A stretch of 64,000 nucleotides of DNA from Romanomermis culicivorax (taxonomy: Eukaryota > Nematoda > Enoplea > Mermithida > Mermithidae): assembly GCA_963922205.1 (NCBI GenBank), contig CAWUHX010000396.1:62001-126000 (forward strand). The letters are read 5' to 3'. Below the pieces are notes generated by a model. The model did no database searches, was not told the origin of the DNA, and saw nothing but the letters and a program-made list of their open reading frames with translations. Shown here piece by piece: positions 25,601-34,900 of the stretch. Position 1 is the stretch's first letter, and the number at the start of each line of letters is the position of its first letter. The translations under genes and the position numbers were made by a program.

Positions 25601-28420
25601 CTTGCTGGTCTATGGACAAAGGTTATTAAACATTTGCACGGAATTAGCGTTTTACGCATCCCAATGTTGAAATTTTTTTTTGAAAATCGTCTCCCGTACA
25701 AGGTGTGCGAAGGTGAAAATTTTGCCACGCAATGCTCAATCCAGCATGATTTTTCATAATTTCAATGTACATCAGGAATATCTCGCGAGTTTCCACCCCA
25801 AAACTTGCTTTTTCCAATGTTCGCTACTTTTCATTGACTAGCTTCCCGATGAAACGATTGCATCAAAAAAATTACTCAAGCTGAAAAATGATATAATGAC
25901 ACTTTTTTCGTAAGTTCTTCATCTGTTTATCCTCTAAGAGCATTTCTTACGTACAGCTAATAATTAGTAAACTTCATTTATTTTTAAATGATAGATGCAG
26001 TAGTCGGAGTTTCGGCAAACACGGCTTTCTAGATACAAAAAATCAACTGATATAGTCACTCGTTGAAAAAGATGACCATTAAGAGGTCTGAATCGGGAAG
26101 AAAAATTTTCCTGAATAGGGTCAATGAGCCCTATCTACTTTTTAGTAGAAGTTGAGCTGCAATCTCGCTGCGTCCATCATCTCAAAATAAATGAAGTGCT
26201 TGAGTTTTCTAATCGTTTTCAGTGCACGAACCAGTGCGGCAGCGGGTTTCGATATCGGAAAACTTATTGCATTGACACGCGTAAGAAAGTAGTTGAACGT
26301 AGACGTTGCATCGACTCCAATTTGCGACCACCCAGACGGCGTCAGCTTTGCGAGAGTAGAATCAAGTGTAAGCCCATTAATCTTTTATATTGTGCGAGAC
26401 AAGCATGTCTGGCTCCGTGCAAAGAATCTTTTTTTCAATTTTTGTACGAAGTTATTAAACGATTTTTCGGAATTTACTCGTCAGTAAAGGTGTTTTCTGC
26501 CTGTGAAATTGGAAAAAGCCGAAAGACAAAGTTTTTCGCACTTGATTAAGATAGTACTAATGTTGAATTATTTTTTCTGTTTTGCTACTATGGCCAAGTT
26601 TAAACATGAATTTGTGTTCCTCCGTAAGAACAATGGGATCGGAACATTTCTAGAGCTTTAGACGAAAGTAAGAAGCCTTTTCTGAACGGAGTACGCCTTT
26701 TTGGCTATCATGGGCAATAATATAAACTCTCGAACGTTTCCGGTTTAATGAGTTGTGCAGGAAACAGGCAAAATATTGATCTTTTTAGTTTACAACAAAA
26801 TTTCGTATAAATCTTTTTTGGCCAAGCTTTGTACATAAACATTGAAGGCTCGTATAAAAAATAGTGTAACGGAATTATACGAATATCACTTTATAATTCT
26901 TACGTCATCGATTTCAGAATGACAACATCTGAGTTCGAAAGCATTTTTTCTTCTTTGTCTTAAAGTTTAACAATCTGCCGATCCATCTGCTTTTATTGTG
27001 AAATTTCAAAAATGGTATATATCGTTCATTTATATTTTCGATTACATACTAATTATCTATTTGAAATGCTATATTAAGGCAATCTGAAAACATGTAGCGA
27101 TGTGAGAAATCGGCTCCGAGTATACCGGGATGGATTATACAATTTATCGATTGTTGGAAATCACACGGCGAGAATTTATTGCTATGGAATGAATGACAGT
27201 CGTAGTTTGCCTCTAGAATATGTACCTTTGAAACATCTGGATCACGCTAATTACGCCGAATTTTATGGGAAGCGGTATGTTAATGTCGTTTACTCTAATA
27301 TCTCGCCTTCTGGATGTTATTTTTTCATTTGAAGTATGAATTTTGAAACAAAAATTGTCATTCGGAATTACATAAAGTAGAGTATCAAACCTTTGTATGA
27401 CATAAAGTTTCATGCTTACCTAATTAATTGCAGTTTATTGAAACCGTTCACGTGCCCGTATGGTGGTTTACGTAATGACTCGTGTGTTTGCACATCAACA
27501 GCGTCTCATATCAAACCCGGTTTAACTAGATTCCATTATTTACGAATAGATTTGCAATATCTGCGAATAATAAGTGAATATTCGGAATTTTACACATCCG
27601 AATTATGACAACTTGTGAACTGTATTCAAATTTCAGCCTCTGATTATCGGTTCGCCATCAGTGATTATGGTCATTTCGTACCCTTCGCAACAGCCGGCGA
27701 TTGTTATAGTGCTGCCGCTTGCCCTCAGGTTTTCAACCTCCCATGAAGCTGTTCGAAACCTCATGCAAATGAACTTTGCATTTTCTTTCAGGGTCGCTTC
27801 AATGTTGATCTTCGTCAAACTGGATTCAAGATCTCTAACATTACGATGTGGAAATCGGATGGATACCGTATTACGATGAAAATAAACAAATTGGAAGTAA
27901 TAGGACAAATAATACATACAGCATTTCGTGAATTCACTCTTCTAAAAACAGCAATTCATAATCGAGTCGGTTGTTTTTTTTACTCTTTGAAAATTGGTGT
28001 TATTAATATTAATAACTTCGGACAATTGGAAAAAGTTTTCACCTCCACTACTGAAGTGCGTTCTTTCTACATTAAAAAGTGACAAAAGTTAGTTCGATCG
28101 TCTAAGCTCATAGCAGACTTTTACTATAGAACTTTTATTCAGAAAATTGTTGAAAGGTAATTGAGTAGGCTAACAGATTTACATTCTTATGTGATATATA
28201 GTTTAGTGAAACATCGTAAGAATATGAAATATTACTTATTTCCAGTTTGATTGTGCAGAATTATTGAAAAGAAAAAGAGGTTAAAAATCTTTAACCTCAT
28301 TTATCCTTTGATTTCTCTGTTTTGTAGAACTATAGGGTTATCGACGGTCGATGTGGCGGATTTTGTGGCGCTTGCTATCCCGATCATCGAATTGGTCTTG
28401 TTGTCGAACCGGAAATTTAA
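1673..28420 (+). CDS. ADAMTS9/20: GON-1/ADAMTS9/20-type secreted metalloprotease, 41 exons
   Basis: Secreted zinc protease that in relatives cleaves proteoglycans of the extracellular matrix. Exons: 1673-1772, 2077-2426, 4107-4278, 6838-7031, 7085-7168, 7242-7366, 8219-8259, 8680-8785, 8952-9104, 9156-9306, 10203-10313, 10956-11104, 11379-11442, 11529-11643, 11711-11847, 11959-12079, 12271-12366, 12425-12591, 12748-12877, 13054-13180, 13412-13628, 14435-14602, 14667-14834, 16791-16955, 20056-20229, 20284-20403, 20476-20512, 20573-20628, 20692-20868, 21295-21519, 23506-23658, 23742-23927, 24262-24429, 24964-25143, 25439-25621, 26223-26367, 27079-27274, 27434-27573, 27637-27728, 27792-27896, 28328-28420. 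All phases agree, giving 1,946 residues. Order: signal peptide (about 1-25), propeptide with a CxxG-type block (CLYKG) and KR cleavage site at 231-232, protease (about 233-450), disintegrin-like and Cys-rich regions, TSP1, spacer, 15 more TSP1 repeats, GON domain (about 1739-1946). The GON domain with a long TSP1 array is diagnostic of this subfamily. Several introns hold transposons. Confidence 0.93.
5674..6256 (+). repeat. TACATGTA-type MITE copy 1 (interrupted)
   Basis: Copy of a repeat family seen at least seven times here. The plan is: a C-rich head with a GGCCATAT...AGCCATTGGG block, a TTTTGGTYGGAAAAATACTG block, several TCAATTTTT and AAAAATGGTCAAAA units, a GC hairpin (here CGGCACTTTGCGCC at 6,048-6,061), then T-rich DNA and a tail ending near ACGTATGG. 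This copy is split by a small hAT-like insertion at 5,772-5,928. It lies in ADAMTS intron 3. Confidence 0.6.
5772..5928. mobile_element. Small hAT-like MITE nested in the repeat above
   Basis: Inverted ends CAGACAACCCCA on the left and TGGGGACCTCTG on the right. Flanking 8-mers GTCTGTAT (5,764-5,771) and ATCTGTAT (5,929-5,936) match at 7 of 8 positions, as expected for an aged hAT duplication. At 157 bp it has no coding capacity. A relative lies at 50,965-51,150. Confidence 0.7.
8680..9104 (+). other. ADAMTS catalytic zinc site and Met-turn (exons 8-9)
   Basis: Exon 8 ends in HELGH and exon 9 continues TFNIPHDD, so the split motif reads HELGHTFNIPHDD. Zinc ligands are His386, His390 and His396, with Glu387 as general base. 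Asn at the position often occupied by Gly is normal for ADAMTS9-like proteases. The Met-turn HIMAP (Met416) follows. All catalytic residues are present, so the enzyme should be active. The intron interrupts the zinc-binding motif just after the second His. Confidence 0.95.
9393..9741 (-). repeat. TACATGTA-type MITE copy 2
   Basis: Starts CATACATGTA and ends ACATGTATG, so the termini form an inverted repeat. Read on the minus strand it follows the same plan as the other copies, with the hairpin GACGTGAAGCGCCG at 9,555-9,568. It lies in ADAMTS intron 10. Confidence 0.65.
14846..16669. mobile_element. hAT-like non-autonomous element filling ADAMTS intron 23
   Basis: The ends are inverted: CAGGGTTCATACA on the left and the complement of CAGGGTTTCTATAC on the right. 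Next to each end is a block like AACCTGGGAAAYTCAGGGG followed by a T-tract, repeated several times at the right end. The CAGGG start and CCTGG arrays are typical of hAT elements. No transposase frame is visible, and the 8 bp flanks (TTTTATTA and TTATTATA) are not a clean duplication. It starts 11 bp inside the intron and occupies nearly all of it. Internal palindromes near 14,941-15,022 and a GC hairpin at 15,095-15,109 are described under findings. Confidence 0.55.
17668..18233 (+). repeat. Family-B interspersed repeat, copy 1
   Basis: About 560 bp that matches 62,870-63,421 in inverted orientation over nearly its whole length. Shared blocks include GTATTGACATTCGGCGACG near the left end, a AAGATATGAGTGGAAGAG-like block, and GACGTATTGATCTTTCTC. 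It carries the GC hairpin at 18,154-18,169 (CGACGCGAAGCGCCGG). It lies in ADAMTS intron 24. Confidence 0.65.
18234..18600 (+). repeat. Family-B partial tandem copy with palindrome array
   Basis: Repeats the right half of the preceding copy (the ATTAAATACCAAGATAATATT block onward), including the hairpin CGGCGCGAAGCGCCGG at 18,418-18,433. It then continues into GCAC/GTGC palindromes at 18,524-18,595. The two copies together make a partial tandem duplication inside ADAMTS intron 24. Confidence 0.6.
22020..22150. repeat. Short repeat rich in CGGATATCCGGATCC palindromes
   Basis: Begins CTAGGGATG and continues with alternating CGGATATCC, GGATCCGATC and CGGATATCCGACCC units. Sequences of the same style occur at 62,580-62,645 and 63,421-63,565, the latter also starting CTAGGGATG. 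The TAGGGATG start resembles a hAT terminus. No duplication could be defined. It lies in ADAMTS intron 30. Confidence 0.4.
22430..22790 (-). repeat. TACATGTA-type MITE copy 3
   Basis: Diverged copy in ADAMTS intron 30. It has the reversed hairpin GGCGTGAAATGCC at 22,620-22,632, the TTTTTGTTCAAAAATGA block and a right end at AATTACATGATAAG. The left end is degraded. Confidence 0.5.
27079..28420 (+). other. GON domain (exons 37-41)
   Basis: About 208 Cys-rich residues form the C-terminus. Recognisable blocks are [16 protein letters not shown], the PLEYVPL and NYAEFYGKR segment, [11 protein letters not shown], the [15 protein letters not shown] block, GRFNVDL and a terminal [16 protein letters not shown]. 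The stop codon is at 28,418-28,420. The domain is specific to GON-1, ADAMTS9 and ADAMTS20. In C. elegans GON-1 it has been linked to ER-to-Golgi transport as well as gonad morphogenesis. Confidence 0.93.
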
Positions 28421-28932
28421 AAGAAGTGTGCCGACCGTACGAAGTCAGCTGTATTTCTCAATCTAACCAGATCTTCTCTTTCACCGGTGCGCTGTGATAT
28501 GGCTTATTGTAAAAACTTGGAAAAATGGTCGTTTCTATGCATCGAGTCTATTGCTATTTCTCGTCGTTTATTTCTCTTTTCGAACTCTCCATATTTGATG
28601 CTCACGAAAAAAAAATTTGGTTTCTCCTTGTTGGAATTTCCACCAAAACAAATTCAGCGCTTTACGTTTTTTTGAGAATTATTTTCTATTGCAACGAGTG
28701 ACATTAGAGTCTTTTGTGATTAATTTTCCCTCCGCGACAAAGAACGCTCGTGTCTTTAGCGTAAAACTACTTTTAATGAGCTTTTTCCGAAGTATCGACA
28801 TTTTTTAGTCGTTCATTTTTATCACTGCCGCGGAATCTTGTCGGTTATCCTTTTGTAAGTTATGATGTATTTGTTGTAAATATTTGTTTTGTCCGAATAT
28901 TTCCTTGAAGATAATTTTCAGTCGTTATTTTC
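28421..28932 (+). other. 512 bp between the ADAMTS stop and the ORP start
   Basis: I see no further conserved coding block and no AATAAA signal. A pyrimidine-rich acceptor (attttcag, AG at 28,920-28,921) lies 11 nt before the ORP candidate start. The spacing is short for two long, TE-invaded animal genes on the same strand. Confidence 0.5.
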
Positions 28933-31900
28933 ATGATTATTTTAGAAGATCATGTGATTCGTATCTTGTTCCTTTGGCCACATGGATCTCTCTGTGGGGA
29001 TTTTGATTCCTGGTGGTCAGGCGTACCGTGTGATATTCTATTATCCAGAAATTTTCAGGACCTTAAATTCTCCGTTGGTAAGTGATTCTCTCTCCGAAAT
29101 AAGTATTGTAAATAGTACATTCTTGTTTGTCTCACAAACCACTCGATCAAACTGGAAATCTGTGAGACTGTACCACTAAATTTTATGTAATTTTTTTGAG
29201 TCAGTTAAAATTTCCACAGTTATGCCTGTGGACACAATTTTGAAGTCCGCAAACTGTAATATTGTAATTTGTATTGTTGATGAAGTTTTGATTATTTACA
29301 CATCGCTCGATTAAAATTTGTTCTCAAGTATGTTTTTATAATTATATTTTTCAAAACTCGGTCATCCTTCTTCCAATTTACTAACTAATTTGCATATTCA
29401 AATGACGCATAAACTTTTTCGAAAATGTGAGCAGTGCTGTCATTTAATCAATATATCGATGGTCCGTTTTTGTTTTTAGTTTTTGCTAGAGCTAAGGCCA
29501 AAGATTCGTACGAAGTTATTGTTCCTAAAGGTCCGTTTTCGACCAGAAGTCCGAAAGATTACGAAGGAACCTTGAGTTTGAGATCGGCTTTCACTTATCG
29601 CAGAGTTAGTGTCTTATAATGCTCAATAGGAAAGAAAACTTTTTTGCCCAAATTTTAGAAGCATTGTCGATTGAGGAAAGGCTCATTGTCGATTTTTAGC
29701 GACAGGAACAAAACTAGAGTAAGCCTTTTTACTTATCATTTGTGCGAGTCGTGGTAGTTGATATCATTACACATTTAGAGAAATACCATTTCCATGTGGC
29801 GTAGTTTGAGACTCCTCATTTTATCAAAATTTAATTTATGCAATTTTTCCGGCCACTATCAGGATGCAAAACTTCCACAAACACCGTTACGTGTCACTAT
29901 GCTTACGAATTTTAGACCCTAATTACAAAGCTGATGTGCTCATTATCTATGTTCAAACTGTTGGAATACAGAACTATAGTCTGTTTTTTTGAAATGCTTC
30001 TAATCAATAAAATTGAAAAGCTAGTACAGTACCGGTCAGTTCTACGATTTTTGGCTATACGATGAGTCACATAAGATCTAAAATTTGTGGACTTACTCAA
30101 CTAACCTCTAAAAATTTTTCAAATGAAAAATTTTACAGTAAAAACTTATTGTGAGCAATTTTGACAGCAGTAAAGATTTTCATCATATTTGGATTTAGGA
30201 AACTCTTATAAAACACAATCTGTGTCAGCATGAAACGAACCATTTTTCATCGATTCAAGCAGAAACAGATCCTAGACTAATTAGACTGGAATTACGGAAA
30301 ACAGGCAATCCGAAATAATTCGCAACAAACCGAAATTTTTTTTGACCATTAGCAAAAATCTTGCCTTTGTTTATGTTTCCATGAGGTCTAATTGGCTTCA
30401 TAAAAAATGAGAAGTCTCTTTTATAACACTTTTGTAATCTTGAATTGCTACCAATTTTTCGGACACTTTTAAAGATTTTTATGAACAAAGAAGTTGATAT
30501 ATTCTGAATTTCTAGATAAGACATTTGATTCATTTGGGAATAACGTCGTCCATCGCTTGTAGTAAAACTAGAAATAGAATTGTGATCAATACAGATGAAG
30601 AAATTTACAGATTTCAGGTTTGTGCAAAATTTTTTTGTCTTGTTCTCATTGTGCTTGATGACTTTGAATTTTCAGACGAAAGATTCAGCTAGTCTCAACA
30701 AATGGATTGATAATTTGATCGAACATAAAGCTTTTGCTTTAGCGATCTCGTTGAAAGCCGAGGAAGTCGCAGAACGGAAATCCAGAAAAGTAACGGCCAA
30801 AGCACTGGCTGAGAAACAAGCGGAGACGACGACTACTGAAACAAGTGAGCAGAGAAATAGGAGCCCCTTCCCACAGAAATTGTCGGCCCGTGGTGACCCA
30901 CAGATTTTCCAATCATATGACTGAAATAAGCTAGCCATTTAAACTCGATACTTTTGGACGAAAAAGAAAACTGAAAACGTCGTTAGAAAATGGTATTTTT
31001 TGAACAGAAAGTGGTCAAAAATGTTAAATTTTTTCGGCACTTCGCGCCATAACTGTGTAAAGCTTTCAGTTAATCTTGTACCTAATGTACGATACCGTTT
31101 GTCTTTCGCCTTTTACACCATTCTATTCCGTAATGCACTGTCATAATCTTGCTGTACTCAATTTCCAAAATATCAAGGCAGCGATGAACAGTTGTTTTCC
31201 AATTGGTTTAATACACTCAAGGGAAACAGATTACATAATGTTGGCTCAAAATTTTTCGAAAAGTGAAAAAACAGTTTATGTTTATTGCAGTCATACTCTT
31301 TGGTTTCCAATGGTTTCTTCTAAGTGCAACAAGTTTGCCGATAATAATAGAATGAACAGTTGGCCAGTTTGATTTTTTATTTCGATCTTACACTAATCGG
31401 AAGTCATGATGATTCACATAAATGCTTTACTTCGTATGGAAAAAGCTCATAATCGGCTCTTGTGAACGATAGCTGTGGACGAAAAATGATAATTTCAAGT
31501 CGAAACATAAGAGGCTTAAAAACTGTTTTTGGTCCAGACGTACGTGCATTATCTCGACCAAGCTGGCTGTCGGATCAATGGTCCTACAGGGAGAGGCGGT
31601 CTGACGAGTTAAAATTCATTCAAAAATCCATGTAATCGCTTGGATATTTTTTCAAAATTGAAATTATTTAGGGTGGGGCGGGCATTCGGATGGGGAAAAC
31701 CGAAAAACTTGTGTCATTGTCCCTCATCCTCTTTATTATGTACATGTGTAGGTTAAGAATTAAAATATATGCTTGTATAAACCATGCTGTATTGAAGAGA
31801 CATTGTAGTGTATGATAAACATGTTTTTGGGCTTTTCATATTGTTTTTTGCTCACTCGCTCAAACTCCTTCCCCGTTGAAAACCCCGAATACCCTCCCTA

Positions 31901-34900
31901 TAGAAAATTCTTGCCGTGCAACTCTGACGTTGCACTGATAGCTTTTGCGATTTTTTCATCGGAATACTGTATTTTCAGTTTCACCTGTGAAGATTTTATC
32001 GTTTAATTTTAAGGTTCCGTTGCGCCGAATAAAGACTTAAGCGTCGTGGTTCATTCCGAAGAAGCAGGTTCGAAAGATATAGCAAGTAATATGCGCGACA
32101 TTTCGAGGAACGGTGTTTGAGATTAAGCAAAAAATGAAATTGAAAAAAAAAACATTTTTTCCGCATACAAGACTGGCATGTCATTTTTCTGCTATCATTT
32201 CAAATATTTTCTGACTCATTTTCAATGATCGTAGATTATTTGATTTTCATTTTCTGCCTTGAATAAGAGAAAGATTTTATTTATTCCTCATCTCCCATTT
32301 CTCATATCATTTCTCAAAACAGCAATTGGCATTTAAAAGCAATAAGATTACATTATTTCTCATTTCCAATGTTTATTTAGAGTAAACAATTGGATAATAA
32401 ACAAGCACGTCGCGTGGCGAGTATGTGCTTGTGTTCCAATTTATGAACTGAACATAATTTTTTTGACCTGTGACCCGATGGTTTTTTTACTTCCCGATCC
32501 GATACCCACCGGCCCGTCTATTTTACGTTGTTTCTTTAGGTTTCGCTGATCAATTGAATACAGTCCGCAAAGAAGGGTTTTTGATTATATCAAATTTGCA
32601 AGAAAATGTCATTAATTCATCCGGAAACGTGAGTTTCTAACTGCTATTACTATTTGAATTTTACATCATTCGTCTGTTTTATTTTTCTGTCATTTCGAAA
32701 TCAGTTATTTTTTTCTCACTTGGCGATGTTCCGTTTCGTCTTGAGTTCTTAACAGATCATTAATGTTCAGGTCACCGACAAACAGGCACGTACAAAAATC
32801 AAACATTACAGTATCATTGCGAAAGAACGTAAGCACTCATTAATTATTCATAGTGATGATATTGAATAGCTTTTTTTCAGTGAATAGCTTGCACGAAAAA
32901 ATGCTCGATGTTATTACTAAAAGACTGGATGAAGATTCGAAATGGGTCAATAAGAAAAAAATTTAAATTAGACACGAGCCTGTTGAACTGTAATAGAAAA
33001 TCACTAAATCCAAACTTTCGACGATTCCTTAATTTCTTTACTCGTTTATTTTCCTGATTTTTTTCTGTTACCAGCTGACAGAATTGAAATATTCCCATTG
33101 CAGGCATGTTGTAAAATAATTGCTTCGAATATTTTGAAAGAATGATTATGTCGTTTTTATGGTATTTCGTAAACAATTCAAATTGGCATGTGCGAAAATT
33201 AAAATTTTCGCTGCAATGACTCGCTTAAACTGATATAATTATTTACATGACATTCCTACCGACTAAATTTAACGCTTTTTCTTTCAGCTAATTCTAAATC
33301 GGATTCTACAGACGTCACCAATAGTTTTTCCAATATCTGCGACTCCGCCAACTTCTTCGCCTATGATTAAATCGATCAGCGAAGAACGTGCTCCTAAGAA
33401 AGTCGTAAGTATCAATAATTGTTTTACACTTATCGTCAAAATTGTAAGTTGTTTTCTTTAAGGTGGTTGTACCGAAGTCTAAAGTTTCCTCCGAGCGAGA
33501 CGAAAAGACCACATCTTCCGAATCATCAGAGAGTTAGTTTTCTAAAATCTCATTTTTCGGAAATTTCTCTCGTAAATTTTAATATTTATGGGAGGTTTTT
33601 TTAGGACCTTCAGTGATGATGATCAAATATTCTTATATTCGTCCTATTTGAATTCAGGAGAAAAATTTTTATCGAAAGTCAGTCTGGTCCCAGCCAAATC
33701 TGCCAAATTAGACCCGCTAATATCTGTGAATGCGCCCACAGAAGGGATCAAAAGACGTTCTTCTTTGCCACAACCAATGGGCGCTGGTAACGTTTCATTG
33801 TGGTCGTTTTTTGGACAAATGTTGGGCAAAGATATGGGCAAAATTTCGTTACCCGTGGAAATAATGGAACCGCTGAGTGTACTCCAAGTAAAAATTTGAA
33901 TTTTGTCATGTATTTTTTGAAGTTTAATTGGTTTTTTGAAGTTCTGGTTTTTGTATCAGTGCTTCTGATTCAGATCTGCAGTGAGCGCATTATGTTATCA
34001 TAAAAATTAATAGATGTCGCGTCATGTTTCAGACTATTGGTCCTGTAAACCAATTTCATCGTATTTTCTTTCATTTTGCTTGTAGTGGTTGAAACTGATG
34101 GTAAGGTCGCTTGTACAGTCTTTTTCAAAGAGCTTGAAATGTCGCTCATAGTAGTAGCCAATTCTTTGCATTTTTAGGTTGTCTGCGAAGAACTGGAATA
34201 CTCCAGCTTGCTCGATAAAGCGGCATCGGAAACCGATCCTTACAAAAGAATGGTATAGTATGATTTGCTAATATTGTTACAGAATACGATCTCTGGTCAA
34301 AGTCAGTTTTTTTAGTTTTTCATTTTGTCATTTTTGCCTGCAAAGCTGCGGAGAATTCTCAGTCAAGAATTAAAAAAACAAGTTCGTGGGAAACCGGTGA
34401 GAAATGTGAGGTAGTTGTACTTTTGTATCCGAAGGGATATTTTTGACTTTTCTCAGTTCGATAAAATCGAGGAACTGACAGCGATTTCCAAGTTTGAGGT
34501 CCAATGACTCTGCATGAAAATTTTGGTTTTCAATCCACGCTTGGCTTGACCAATAGAATTATTTAGTGATAATTATGCCAAGGCACATATTTAGACTTTT
34601 TCTGACTTTCGATATTGGAAACTACATTTTCGTCGTTTAAAATTCAGGGATATATTGGCGCATTTACGGTGTCGCGACATAGTTCAACAGCTTTTCGAGC
34701 CTTGAGAAAACCCTTCAATTCCTTGGAAGGCGAAACTTATGAATACGTTAGACATGATCTCGGTTGGTGGTACTTTGGCGAACAGGTTTGTATTTTGTGC
34801 ATGATCTCCGCCATCTTAAATATTCTTGTGAAAATATTTCCTCATTTATTATTTTGTCAAAATCACGAGTTCAAAGCCTTTCATTTGAAAAATTCATGAT

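Larger units (their letters stand above)
10956..26367 (+). other. Sixteen thrombospondin type-1 repeats
   Basis: The first TSP1 repeat (exons 12-13) has the WxxWxxW C-mannosylation pattern followed by CSRSCG. After the spacer come 15 more repeats in exons 19-36. From exon 22 most repeats occupy one phase-0 exon that begins exactly at the first Cys of a CSxxCG-type motif (for example [40 protein letters not shown]), the consensus for protein O-fucosylation by POFUT2. Exon 26 (CSMDCPST) departs from the consensus, and its repeat is completed by tiny exons 27 and 28. The array probably anchors the protease in the matrix. Confidence 0.9.

Noticed and set aside
28982-29179. ORP start at the ATG at 28,982
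   Set aside because: Its frame leaves the exon in phase 0, while the next PH-domain exon needs phase 1. The frame from 28,933 fits.
33588-33657. Extension of the ORP exon upstream of 33,658
   Set aside because: The upstream frame cannot be joined in phase to exon 33463-33532. The acceptor at 33,656-33,657 joins correctly.
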